This document shows, piece after piece, positions 7,822 through 16,292 of a stretch of DNA of 64,000 bases. The DNA comes from an uncultured Lentisphaerota bacterium (lineage in GTDB: Bacteria; Verrucomicrobiota; Lentisphaeria; Oligosphaerales; CAITYL01), in contig CAIXRA010000025.1 in assembly GCA_903921725.1 (NCBI GenBank), positions 62,001 to 126,000 of the forward strand, in the 5' to 3' direction. A program made the translations under genes and the position numbers. How positions within the stretch are numbered: the first letter of the stretch is position 1; every line of letters begins with the position of its first letter. A model generated the notes under the pieces. The model worked only from the letters and a program-made list of their open reading frames with translations, was not told the origin of the DNA and did no database searches.

Positions 7822-8823
7822 TCAGCCGGTACTGGCCACCGGGCCGCGCACGGGAAGCGTCATTCGGAACATGGCGCCGCCAAGGGGCGAATCGCCAACG
7901 CACACGGTTCCCTGGTGCGTGTCCGAGCACGTCTTCACCGAGAGGAGGCCAAGCCCCATTCCGCCCGCCTTGGTGGAGTAGAAGGCGGAGAATATCTTCT
8001 CCCGCGCTTCAACGGGAATACCGGGGCCGCTGTCATGCATCTCGATGCTGACAATGCCGTTCTCCCGCCGGAGACGGAGCACGATTTTACCGCTGCCCTG
8101 CATGGCTTCCGCCGCGTTGAGGAACAGGTTGAGGATTGCCTGCCGCAGTTGGAGCACATTGGCACGGATTTGGAGGTCGCCCTCCGCATCGATTGAGAGC
8201 GTGCACCCGCGGCAGTGGCGGTGTGTCTTCGCCAGCGCCAGAATATCCCGGCATTCCCGTTCCAGATCAATGTCGTCGACCGGCGAACTCACGGCAGTCT
8301 GCCCGATGTTCATCAGCCGCCGCGCCAGCCCAACTAGGTTGCCGCATGCGGCGCCAAGATTCTTCATCGAGTCCCGCTGCGCCGCGGTGGCCGTCTCCCC
8401 GAGAGCATCGACCTCCGCTAGGCAGACCGACAGGATGTTGTTCATGTCGTGCGCGACCGAGGTGGCGAAGAGGGCCGCCGTCGCCCGCTCTTCGGCATGC
8501 AGCATCGCCTCCTTCTGCCGTTGCATGGCTTCCTCCCGCCGGAGAATCTGGCGCAGCAGCAGCCCGATGCCGGCAAAAAGAAGGATGGAGGTTAAAAAAA
8601 CAAACAGAATGCCCTTGATCTGGGCGATCTCGGTCAATCGTTCCCTGGTGATGGAAAGACGCCCGAGCAGCGCGTCGGACTGCCAGACGTAGACCGAGCA
8701 GACGGCCATGTAAACGGCGGAAAAGAAAAACGCCAACCGCCATGGCCTACCGTGCATTCCACCGGATGCCTCCGGTGTTCCCTTACTCGTCTTTGACTCA
8801 AACGGCCACATACACACCCCCAT
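7822..8823 (-). CDS. Membrane sensor histidine kinase
   Basis: Two-component sensor. From ATG 8823 the protein has 333 residues, with two membrane helices (about 32-48 and 72-92), a coiled-coil segment rich in Gln/Glu, the H-box VAHDMNNILSV, N-box LNLFLNAAEAM, G1 box DSGPGIP and G2 box GMGLGL. The helices flank only about 25 residues, so no sizeable periplasmic sensor is present and it may sense membrane state or a partner protein. No response regulator gene is next to it. The start is uncertain: alternatives at 8874 and 8754. Confidence 0.88.
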   Translation of the reverse strand: MGVCMWPFESKTSKGTPEASGGMHGRPWRLAFFFSAVYMAVCSVYVWQSDALLGRLSITRERLTEIAQIKGILFVFLTSILLFAGIGLLLRQILRREEAMQRQKEAMLHAEERATAALFATSVAHDMNNILSVCLAEVDALGETATAAQRDSMKNLGAACGNLVGLARRLMNIGQTAVSSPVDDIDLERECRDILALAKTHRHCRGCTLSIDAEGDLQIRANVLQLRQAILNLFLNAAEAMQGSGKIVLRLRRENGIVSIEMHDSGPGIPVEAREKIFSAFYSTKAGGMGLGLLSVKTCSDTHQGTVCVGDSPLGGAMFRMTLPVRGPVASTG

Positions 8824-9185
8824 GCACGCCCCCCGGCATGTATAACCAGACAGCCTCCGAGCAGCAAAAAACAATTTTTCGCAGTATACCGCCGTGGGAC
8901 ACCGGATTCAAAACGCAAAAAAGAAAAATCTCACACGCATGAACCTTCACGTTGCAGGAACATCAGACGGTCAAAACGGTTACCTCATGCCGGCCTCCGC
9001 CGCTTTCCGATCCTGCGTCCAAATGTCCGCTTGCCTTTTCTCCGCGGGCCGGCCGTCATCCCACCCGAGCCGCCCGATTGCGCGACCGGGTTGCCCCGCT
9101 GCCGCAACGTGCGGAAATCGCCAGACGATTCATCTCCACCAAAAGAAGACTTTATCATTCACCATTCAGCGCTTATACTTCCGCC
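8824..9185. other. Divergent spacer between sensor kinase and hydE
   Basis: Spacer of 362 bp between divergent genes. Apart from the hydE promoter at its right end and an A-rich patch around 8860-8935, I see no gene, hairpin or repeat in it. Confidence 0.6.
9151..9179 (+). promoter_or_regulatory. Promoter of hydE, apparently leaderless
   Basis: TTTATC (9151-9156), 17 bp, TATACT (9174-9179). The hydE ATG begins at 9186, seven bases past the -10, which is where transcription would start. No ribosome-binding sequence precedes the ATG. Confidence 0.65.
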
Positions 9186-10235
9186 ATGCAAACCACCTCC
9201 TTCCAACAGGCGTTGAGCCTGGCCAGGGCGGGCGCGAAGCCGGACGTTGCCTGGCTCGTGCCACTGCTGGCCTGCGCCGACGCCGACGCGCCGGAACTTT
9301 ACCGGACCGCCGACACCGTCCGCGCCGCGGCCATCGGCGACGGCGTCTATCTGCGCGGCCTCATCGAGTTCTCCAACATCTGCCGCAAGGACTGCGCCTA
9401 CTGCGGACTTCGCAGGGACAACCGGGGTGCGGAACGCTACCGCCTCACGCCCGACCAGATCGTGGAATGCACGCGGGAGGCGGAATCGCTCGGCTACGGC
9501 ACCGTCGTGCTCCAGTCCGGCGAGGACCCCTGGTTCACCGCGGAGCGCATGGCGGATATCATCCGCCGCATCAAGGCGGAGACGAAGGTCGCCATCACCC
9601 TCAGCATTGGTGAACGCCCCGAGGCCGACTACCGCCTCTGGCGCGAGGCCGGCGCGGACCGCTACCTGCTGCGCATCGAGACCACCGACCCCGCGATCTT
9701 CGCCGCCATCCATCCCGACGACGATCTGGAAGAGCGCAAACAGTGCCTCTACACGCTCAAGAAACTCGGTTACCAGCTCGGATCGGGCGTAATGGCCGGA
9801 CTGCCGGGACAGACGCCGGAGATACTGTCGCGCGATGTAATCTGGCTCCACGAACTCGGCGCGGAGATGATTGGCGTCGGCCCGTTCATCCCCCATCCCG
9901 CCACGCCGCTAAAGGCGGCGAAGGGCGGCACGGTGGAGCAGACGCTGCGCTTGGTGGCCGTGCTGCGCCTGGTCTTCCCGCACGCACACATCCCGGCAAC
10001 GACCGCCATGGGCAGCCTCGACCCGAAGGGGCGGGAGAAGGCGCTGATGGCCGGCGCGAACATCGTCATGCCCAACGTCACCCCGACCACCGTCCGGCCG
10101 CAGTACGAAATCTATCCCGGCAAGATTTGCACCGGCGACGACGCGCGCCACTGCCGCGGCTGCATCGGCCACCGCATCGAGGCCATCGGCCGTACGGTCG
10201 CCTCCGGCCCGGGCCATGTCGTCCGGAAGAAATAG
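9186..10235 (+). CDS. hydE: [FeFe]-hydrogenase maturase HydE (radical SAM)
   Basis: Radical SAM enzyme that acts in assembly of the H-cluster diiron subsite of [FeFe] hydrogenase. 349 residues. The cluster motif is CRKDCAYCGLRRDN near residue 63, followed by HydE hallmarks VLQSGEDPW, TLSIGERPE, GADRYLLRIETTDP, GLPGQTPEIL, GPFIPHPATPL and IPATTAMG, plus a C-terminal CxxC-type segment (HCRGCIGH). The close match to HydE separates it from BioB and PylB. ATG 9186 is supported by the promoter placed just upstream. HydF, HydG and a hydrogenase are absent from the window, so the operon is dispersed, as in many anaerobes. Confidence 0.93.
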   Translation: MQTTSFQQALSLARAGAKPDVAWLVPLLACADADAPELYRTADTVRAAAIGDGVYLRGLIEFSNICRKDCAYCGLRRDNRGAERYRLTPDQIVECTREAESLGYGTVVLQSGEDPWFTAERMADIIRRIKAETKVAITLSIGERPEADYRLWREAGADRYLLRIETTDPAIFAAIHPDDDLEERKQCLYTLKKLGYQLGSGVMAGLPGQTPEILSRDVIWLHELGAEMIGVGPFIPHPATPLKAAKGGTVEQTLRLVAVLRLVFPHAHIPATTAMGSLDPKGREKALMAGANIVMPNVTPTTVRPQYEIYPGKICTGDDARHCRGCIGHRIEAIGRTVASGPGHVVRKK

Positions 10236-10321
10236 CGCGGGTTCAGCCGCGGCGCGGCGGGTCGGATCAAGCCTCACGCCCCGCATCGGGCCGATGCGCC
10301 TCGGTTAACGCCAGCATCCGC

Positions 10322-11455
10322 TCACTTCGCCTTGCGGCGGGCCTGCTCCTTGACGATTTCCTCGACCTTGACGTCGAACGCGTCGCCCTTGCCTTCGGCG
10401 GCAAGGCGCTTCTTCTCGGCCTCGATGAAGTCGGAGCGCTTGCGGACCAACTCCTCGAGCTGCTTGTTCAACGCGGCGCGCTTCTCCTGCTGCTTGGCGA
10501 CGTACGCCTTGCGCTCGTCCGCCGTCATCTTCTGCATCTCCGGAGGCAGGTCGGCATCCTTGACCGATTCCAGCTTCACATGCCCCTCCGTCATGTCCGC
10601 CAGCAGCTCGCCGCGCCCCTGCACCGCCTTGCCGCCGGTGGCGTAGTTGTACACCGCGCGGGAGGCGGCGACGGACGGGGCCGACGACTCCGCCATCACA
10701 TTCTTCGCCGCCACGGCCCTCTGTTCCATGATGGAACCGTACGCCACCGTGGTCCGCCCGATTTCGGCGCTGATTTTTGCGATTTCCGCATCCACGGGCG
10801 TCGCCACGGCCGTCATGCCGCCGGACTGCGCGAGCTGGATGTACGAACCCTCCGCCAGCCGGGCGATCTCCTGCCAAACCGGCGTGGTCGGGCCGTAGCT
10901 GCCGCACTGCACGGTGTTGATGATGACGTTGCCCTTCGCCGCCGTCTGGCAGGTCGCCGGGTATTTCACGTCGTCCCTGTAGTCCATGTGCGGAGGATAG
11001 TCGCCGACCAGGAAGATGATTTTCGCCGTCTCCGGCTCCTTCGACCAGGAGAAGTCGTTGACCGCCTCCTTCAGCGCCTGGTTCACGCTCTCCGGGCCGT
11101 CGCCGCCGCCCGCGGCCTGAAACGACTGGAGGTTCTTGAAGACCGCGTCGATGTCGTCCGTCAGGTCGAACTTCTTCGTGACATACTCATCGCCCTTGTC
11201 GCGGTACGACACCAGCCCGATGCGCACCAGCGGCGACGGCTTCTGCGCCACGATTCCGTTGGCGATGGACCAGATCTTCTGCTTCGCGCCCTCAATCAGC
11301 CCGCCCATCGAGCCGGTCGAGTCCAGCACGAACACCACCTCGACCCGCGGCCGCGCCGGTTTCGCGGGTTCCACGGGCTTTGCGGACTCCGCACCCCACG
11401 CCGCAGCGGACAGCGCAACCGCCGCCCCGCACAACATTGTCTTTGCGAGCTTCAT
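10322..11455 (-). CDS. Secreted von Willebrand factor A domain protein
   Basis: Exported VWA protein of 377 residues. A signal peptide (1-21, ending ALSAAAWGA) is followed by a VWA domain (about 36-235) with a complete MIDAS start DSTGSM and a later GGGDGPESV loop. The C-terminal 100 residues are highly charged and predicted helical, with a basic end (EQARRKAK). It lies 19 bp downstream of a VIT-VWA gene on the same strand, so the two are probably co-expressed and may act together at the cell surface. Ligand unknown. Confidence 0.87.
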   Translation of the reverse strand: MKLAKTMLCGAAVALSAAAWGAESAKPVEPAKPARPRVEVVFVLDSTGSMGGLIEGAKQKIWSIANGIVAQKPSPLVRIGLVSYRDKGDEYVTKKFDLTDDIDAVFKNLQSFQAAGGGDGPESVNQALKEAVNDFSWSKEPETAKIIFLVGDYPPHMDYRDDVKYPATCQTAAKGNVIINTVQCGSYGPTTPVWQEIARLAEGSYIQLAQSGGMTAVATPVDAEIAKISAEIGRTTVAYGSIMEQRAVAAKNVMAESSAPSVAASRAVYNYATGGKAVQGRGELLADMTEGHVKLESVKDADLPPEMQKMTADERKAYVAKQQEKRAALNKQLEELVRKRSDFIEAEKKRLAAEGKGDAFDVKVEEIVKEQARRKAK

Positions 11456-11474
11456 GTTTGGCCTCCTAATAGAA

Positions 11475-13844
11475 TCATTCCATGTCCCGAATCTGGTAGA
11501 GCGTGTCGCCGATCACGACGTCCACGTTGTTGCCGAGGGCGAACCACTGCACGGCATGCGGGTGCTTGCGCTGGAGCGCGAAGTACTCATCGCTGTTGAA
11601 CGTGACGTTCAGCCGCTTCAGGTTCTTCTGCGACTGCGCCGTGGAATCGTTCCAGACCGTGCCGTTCTGGTAGAAGGCGCGGCCGTTGACTACGCGCGCC
11701 TGCTGCGCATAGTTCAGCATCTGCGAGGCGCGGTAGCCCTGAACGGCGCCCGCTGCAACCGGGACGGCGGCCGACTTCGCCATGGCGTTCCCGCCGCGGC
11801 TGGCGTAGATCCCGTTGACTTGGATCGGAACACTCGCCGTATTGAAGTCCGCCAGATCCTGAGCGTTGTACACGGCGCCCGCACCGGAACGCGCCGACGG
11901 CGCCGCCGCCTCCGCCTTCAGCGAAAGCATCCGCCCCTCGGCCTCGCGCAGCACCACGTGGTCGCGCTCGAGTTCCTGGAAATTGCGCATGGGTACCGGC
12001 ACGTCGCGGCGCTTCTCGTCCTCGACGATCAGGTAGGCGGTGTACGGCGTGACGATACCGAACTGCCGCGCCAGCCGCGTCACCTCATCCTTCAGCTCCG
12101 CCGATTCGCCGTGCATGCGGATCTCGTCCAGCAGCCAGCCCACGCGCCGCGTCGCCCAAAGCTGCGGGATGTAGTCGCGCCCCGGCGCGGATTCCGCAAA
12201 GGCGACGTCCGCGGTGAACTCGTGCGGCTTGCCGTTAAACACGCCGGTGATCTTCGCGGCGGCCGCGCCCTTGCCGGAATAGCGCCCGAACACCACCAGC
12301 ATGTCGCCGTTGAACAGGTCGGGCAGCGCGTTCGGATAGAGCTGCGTGACGCGGATCTCGGGATTCGTGAAGGAGAGCGCCATGTTGCACAGCACCGGCT
12401 CCTTGATCTTGGAGTAGAAATTGCTGAGCTTGACCTCCAGGTCCTCGTTGGGGAGAACGTACTGGCTGATTGCCCGGGTCTCGCCGGCGATGCGGTCGAG
12501 CAGATGCGTATTAACGTCGTTGCCGATGCCGAACGAGAAGATGCGGGTACCGGCGCCATCCGCCTTCTTCACCTGGTCCACCAGCGGGTCCTCGCGCGTC
12601 TCGCCGATGGTCGGCTGGCCGTCGGTGAGGAAGATGACGTGGTACGGGCGGGCGTCGGCCTTGCGGTCCCCGCGCAGGGAGAGCGCCTTCTCCAGCGCGT
12701 CGCCGATGGCGGTGCCGCCGATTGGCTTGAGGCCGGCGACGAACTCCTCGGCCTTCGCAAGGTTCGCCTTGTCCGCGGCCGCCAGCTTCCCGAACAGCGG
12801 TTCCGCCTCGGTCGAGAAACGGACAATCTCGAAGCGGTCGTCCGCGCTCAGGTTTGCCAGGCAGAAACGTAGCGCCTTCTTCGCTTGGTCGAGCTTCGCG
12901 CCGGCCATCGAGCCGGAGGTGTCGAGTACGAAGCAGATATCCTTCGGCTGCACGCCGGCCTTCGGCGCGGTCAGCCCCGGCGACGCCAGCAGCATGAAAT
13001 AGCCCTCGCCGTCCGCGCCGCGGCTGCACACCAGGTCAATGCCGAGCGGGTTCGCCTGCCGCGAGAAGATCACCTTGAAATCCGTGTCCGGCCGCGTCTC
13101 CTTCGCCTCGAAGCCGACGACCGCGCGCGTCTCGCCGGAACGCTTCACCTCCGCGTTGTGGCTCGGGCAGTAGACGCTCTTCAGCGGCGTCTTCCCGTCG
13201 ATCGTCACCTTCACCGACACCTCCTTGACCGGCGCCGCGCTGAACTTCTCCGTGTTCAGCGGATAGACGTACTCCACCAGCCCCGTGTCGCTCTTCAGAA
13301 ATTGTGTGTATGTGATCTTGATCGGTTTACGGGAGTGCGGCTCGATGGGGAAGATGCGGACCTTGAACGCATCGCGGCCGACGTACTCCAGCAGCGCCGG
13401 ATCCTTCATCTTGCGCACGATTTCCTCATACAGCGCCCGCGCCTTGTCGGCCGGCAGCAGCTCCGCCTCGACCATCTTGCCGTTGATCTCCATGGAAAAC
13501 TTGTCGATGTGCGCCCCCGGCGGCAGCGGGAAGACGTAGGTACCCTCCAGCCGCGCGTCGTTCGGGTTGAAGAACTCCTGGTCCACGGAGGTCACCGCCA
13601 CCTGGTCCTTGATCTCGACGCTCACCCGGTGGTACGACACCTCCAGCGGCGCGAAGGCGAAATGTCCCGGCGGCACGATCGGCATCGGCCACGGGTGCGG
13701 CGGCATCGGATGCCCAGGCGGGAACGGCGGATGCACGATGATGAACCCGTCCGCCGACGCCGCGCCGCCGGCAAGCAGCCCCACGCACACGGCCGCCGAA
13801 ACCAGCACGCCCGGAACCAGACGCTTGATCCATCCCTGTTTCAT
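11475..13844 (-). CDS. Secreted VIT and VWA domain protein (inter-alpha-trypsin inhibitor heavy-chain-like)
   Basis: Exported protein of 789 residues. ATG 13844 has AGGAGG upstream and starts a signal peptide (about 1-32). A Pro/His-rich stretch (35-60) precedes the VIT domain (about 65-190, with GTYVFPLPPGA and ALYEEIV). The VWA domain (about 300-470) has MIDAS motif DTSGSM and GGTAIGDALEKAL. The C-terminal 250 residues are not assigned. Proteins of this layout are common in PVC and Bacteroidetes genomes and are thought to act in surface adhesion or metal-dependent binding; the partner is unknown. First gene of a two-gene unit with the VWA protein downstream. Confidence 0.9.
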   Translation of the reverse strand: MKQGWIKRLVPGVLVSAAVCVGLLAGGAASADGFIIVHPPFPPGHPMPPHPWPMPIVPPGHFAFAPLEVSYHRVSVEIKDQVAVTSVDQEFFNPNDARLEGTYVFPLPPGAHIDKFSMEINGKMVEAELLPADKARALYEEIVRKMKDPALLEYVGRDAFKVRIFPIEPHSRKPIKITYTQFLKSDTGLVEYVYPLNTEKFSAAPVKEVSVKVTIDGKTPLKSVYCPSHNAEVKRSGETRAVVGFEAKETRPDTDFKVIFSRQANPLGIDLVCSRGADGEGYFMLLASPGLTAPKAGVQPKDICFVLDTSGSMAGAKLDQAKKALRFCLANLSADDRFEIVRFSTEAEPLFGKLAAADKANLAKAEEFVAGLKPIGGTAIGDALEKALSLRGDRKADARPYHVIFLTDGQPTIGETREDPLVDQVKKADGAGTRIFSFGIGNDVNTHLLDRIAGETRAISQYVLPNEDLEVKLSNFYSKIKEPVLCNMALSFTNPEIRVTQLYPNALPDLFNGDMLVVFGRYSGKGAAAAKITGVFNGKPHEFTADVAFAESAPGRDYIPQLWATRRVGWLLDEIRMHGESAELKDEVTRLARQFGIVTPYTAYLIVEDEKRRDVPVPMRNFQELERDHVVLREAEGRMLSLKAEAAAPSARSGAGAVYNAQDLADFNTASVPIQVNGIYASRGGNAMAKSAAVPVAAGAVQGYRASQMLNYAQQARVVNGRAFYQNGTVWNDSTAQSQKNLKRLNVTFNSDEYFALQRKHPHAVQWFALGNNVDVVIGDTLYQIRDME

Positions 13845-14313
13845 ACCCCACCTCCTGTTTTGCCGGCACGTTTCATGAGCCGAAAGTTTGAAGCTTATCG
13901 TCTCCCGGATGAACCCCGGCGGTCTTGCCATGCACTTCCACAGGTTAAGACGAACGACGCGCCGGTTTCTTAGCCCGCATACTTTTCACGAGTGCGGCTG
14001 ATAGCGGCTACCGGACCTGATGCGCACGGTGTATGCGGTGCGGGCGACCTGTTCCGCGGGCGGCGGCAATCCGCCAACCGTAGCGCTTCAGATGCAGGAA
14101 ACCGGGATGAAAGCATCGGCGTCCTGTGCCGTGTGCCGGATTTTGAAACATAGCGCGGTTTCCTGTGTTTGTCGGAAGCACGGCGATTTTGCAGCCATGC
14201 CGGCGGCGGCGTTTTGCCGCAACCGAAACGGGCGCACCTACTTTTTCACGCTTGCTTGCAATCTTTTCCGCATACGGGTAAGGTATCGGCCCTATCGCCT
14301 TGGGGATCTCGCT
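13845..14313. other. Divergent spacer between VIT-VWA gene and rex
   Basis: Spacer of 469 bp. The right end carries a likely rex promoter. The rest has no convincing gene, repeat array or known RNA element; ORFs across it lack ribosome sites and family matches. Confidence 0.55.
14256..14284 (+). promoter_or_regulatory. Probable rex promoter
   Basis: TTGCAA (14256-14261), 17 bp, TAAGGT (14279-14284), placing the transcript start about 22 bases before the GTG start of rex. A clear Rex operator (TTGTGA-type inverted repeat) is not seen. Confidence 0.5.
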
Positions 14314-15000
14314 GTGAAAAAAACAACAACCAAATCCGGAGCCGCCAACGGGCAGCCGCGGCACATCGCGTGGCCGACGGTTCTCCGCCTTTCGGAATAC
14401 CTCATCATCCTGGAGGAGCTGGCGGACCAGAAGGCTGCCGTCGTCTCCAGCCGGGAACTGGCGGAGATTTACGGCAACAACGCGAACCAGGTGCGGCAGG
14501 ACCTTTCCTGCCTCGGGCATACGGGCCGTGTCGGCCAGGGCTATTCCGTGAAGCAATTGGAGCTGATGATCCGGCAGGCGCTGGGGCTGACCACGCGCCG
14601 GCGCATGGCCTTGGTGGGCTGCGGCCGCCTCGGTTCGACGCTGGCGCTGCATGTGCCGATGGACCGCTACAGCATGACACTGGCGGCCGCCTTCGACACC
14701 GCCCCAAACCTCCTCGGCAAGCCGCTCGGAGCGGTCTTCATCGAGGATGCGGCGAACATTCCGGAAGTCTGCCGGGAACGCGGCATCGAGCTGGCCGTGC
14801 TCACCGTCCCCAAGAGCACCGCGCAGGAGGTTTCCGACCTACTCGTCGAAGGCGGGGTGCGGGGAATTTTGAACTACACCCGCGTCCGCCTCCGCGTCCC
14901 GCCGGACGTGGTGGTGCAGAACCGGCAGATCGTCTGTTCCTTCCTCCAGATTTTCCATGCCACATTCAATGACGGCCCCGGAGTCCGGGCGCCGGCCTGA
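14314..15000 (+). CDS. rex: Redox-sensing transcriptional repressor Rex
   Basis: Dimeric NADH/NAD+-sensing repressor of fermentation and anaerobic metabolism genes. From GTG 14314 it has 228 residues. The N-terminal winged helix holds VVSSRELAEIYGNNANQVRQDLS with the Rex-typical RQDLSCLGHTGRVGQGY segment. A Rossmann domain (about 90-200) follows, with MALVGCGRLGS and AAFDTAPNLLG. The GTG start fits the family length; upstream residues in the same frame are Cys-rich and not conserved. The stop codon lies inside a 19-bp palindrome. Its presence fits the fermentative anaerobe suggested by hydE. Confidence 0.95.
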   Translation: MKKTTTKSGAANGQPRHIAWPTVLRLSEYLIILEELADQKAAVVSSRELAEIYGNNANQVRQDLSCLGHTGRVGQGYSVKQLELMIRQALGLTTRRRMALVGCGRLGSTLALHVPMDRYSMTLAAAFDTAPNLLGKPLGAVFIEDAANIPEVCRERGIELAVLTVPKSTAQEVSDLLVEGGVRGILNYTRVRLRVPPDVVVQNRQIVCSFLQIFHATFNDGPGVRAPA

Positions 15001-15013
15001 CGGACCGTCAGGC
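14995..15013. other. Palindrome spanning the rex stop codon
   Basis: GCCTGACGG and CCGTCAGGC are perfect inverted arms around a single A; the first arm contains the TGA stop of rex. There is no U tract, so it is not a standard terminator. It could be a protein site or a weak hairpin ahead of lptE. Confidence 0.6.
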
Positions 15014-15115
15014 GGCGAAACGCGCCGCACCCCTTTCCTCCCCGCAATTCCGCCTTATGTTATGGGAGGACGCGGACACTTGGCCGCGGCATAGCCGGAA
15101 CAGGAGACATCAGCC

Positions 15116-15682
15116 ATGCAGTCCATCATCCACTCGTTGCGGAAGGTTCCGGCGGCGCTGTTCGCGGCGGGTCTTCTGTCTGCGTTCATGCCCGGCTGCG
15201 CGGGTTACCACCACGGATCGCTCATGCATCCGCAGATCAAGAGCATCGCCGTTGGATCCTTCCAGAACGACACGGAAGAGGCGGGCCTGACCGTCCAGCT
15301 ACGCCAGAAACTGGCGGACTTCCTGATGAACGACGGCTCCGTCACCGTAAAAAGCGAGGAAAACGCCGATGCCGTCCTGCGGGGGCGCATCGTGCGGTAC
15401 GAGATGTCCGGCCTCGGCGCCCGCCGCGTGTCGGATTCCGGCTCCGGCGGCAGCAACAAGCGTGACGCCTACCAGACAACCATCTACAAGACCACCGTCA
15501 CCGTGGAGTATGAACTGGTCATCCCCGGCATGCGCACCCCCGTCCTGGACAAGCGCGAAGCCACCGGCGACGCGGAATATTCCCTGCTTTCCGACCTGAA
15601 CGTCGCGCGGGACGAGGCGCTCCGCCGCGCCACGCAGGAAGCCGCCAAAAAGATTGCCGCCGGTGTGACGGAGGCCTGGTAA
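15116..15682 (+). CDS. lptE: LptE-like outer-membrane LPS-assembly lipoprotein
   Basis: Probable lipoprotein that plugs the LptD barrel in lipopolysaccharide export. 188 residues. The N-terminus is a lipoprotein signal (residues 1-28, lipobox MPGC) followed directly by GYHHGS, then IKSIAVGSFQNDT, a LQ-rich helix and ADAVLRGRIVRYE, in the order seen in LptE (PF04390). AGGAG lies nine bases upstream of ATG 15116. It supports an outer membrane with LPS. ispF follows after 64 bp. LptE families diverge widely, so the assignment is by layout. Confidence 0.78.
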   Translation: MQSIIHSLRKVPAALFAAGLLSAFMPGCAGYHHGSLMHPQIKSIAVGSFQNDTEEAGLTVQLRQKLADFLMNDGSVTVKSEENADAVLRGRIVRYEMSGLGARRVSDSGSGGSNKRDAYQTTIYKTTVTVEYELVIPGMRTPVLDKREATGDAEYSLLSDLNVARDEALRRATQEAAKKIAAGVTEAW

Positions 15683-15746
15683 TACCGCGGCTCCCCCAGC
15701 CCCCGGCGGCGGCCCCCAACTCCAAACCCACACGGACGCGGCCCCC

Positions 15747-16250
15747 ATGTGCAGTCCCGACCAGATTCCGGATTTCCGCATCGGTTCCGGCTTTGACGTG
15801 CACCGCATCGTCCCCGGGCGCGAACTCATTCTCGGCGGCGTGCGCATTCCATGGGATCGCGGGCTGCTCGGGCATTCCGACGCCGATGTCCTGCTCCATG
15901 CCGTCATGGACGCCATCCTCGGCGCTCTCTCCCTCGGCGACATCGGCCACTGGTTCCCCGACACCGACCCCGCCTTCAAGGGTGCGGCCAGCACCGCCCT
16001 CCTCCATGCCATCCTGCGGAGTCCGCAGCTTCAGGGCTGGCAGATTGTGAACCTGGACACCACGCTCCTGGCGGAGAAGCCGAAAATCGCGCCGCACCAC
16101 GAGGAAATCCGCCGCTCGCTTGCCGCCTGCCTCGGCCTCCCCGTCGACCGCGTGTCCGTGAAGGCGACGACTATGGAAAAACTGGGGCTTGTCGGCCGCG
16201 AAGAGGGCATGGCGGCCCAAGCCGTCGTGCTCCTCCGCCGCACCGGCTGA
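15747..16250 (+). CDS. ispF: 2-C-methyl-D-erythritol 2,4-cyclodiphosphate synthase
   Basis: Fifth enzyme of the MEP isoprenoid pathway, converting CDP-methylerythritol 2-phosphate to the cyclodiphosphate with release of CMP. 167 residues, normal length. Motifs are GSGFDVHRI (metal His/Asp), LGHSDADVLLHA, LGDIGHWFPDTDP and KATTMEKLGLVGREEG. A copy of the GCGGANTCCGC palindrome codes LRSPQ at the variable turn near residue 92. It sits between lptE and a TIGR03790-type gene; no other MEP gene is near. The ribosome site is weak. Confidence 0.97.
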   Translation: MCSPDQIPDFRIGSGFDVHRIVPGRELILGGVRIPWDRGLLGHSDADVLLHAVMDAILGALSLGDIGHWFPDTDPAFKGAASTALLHAILRSPQLQGWQIVNLDTTLLAEKPKIAPHHEEIRRSLAACLGLPVDRVSVKATTMEKLGLVGREEGMAAQAVVLLRRTG

Positions 16251-16292
16251 AAACCCCCGGCCGGGCCGCGCCCCACCATCAGGATCCCCGAC

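Noticed and set aside
14221..14320. Autoregulatory Rex operator
   Set aside because: No TTGTGA/TCACAA inverted pair is present at the promoter.
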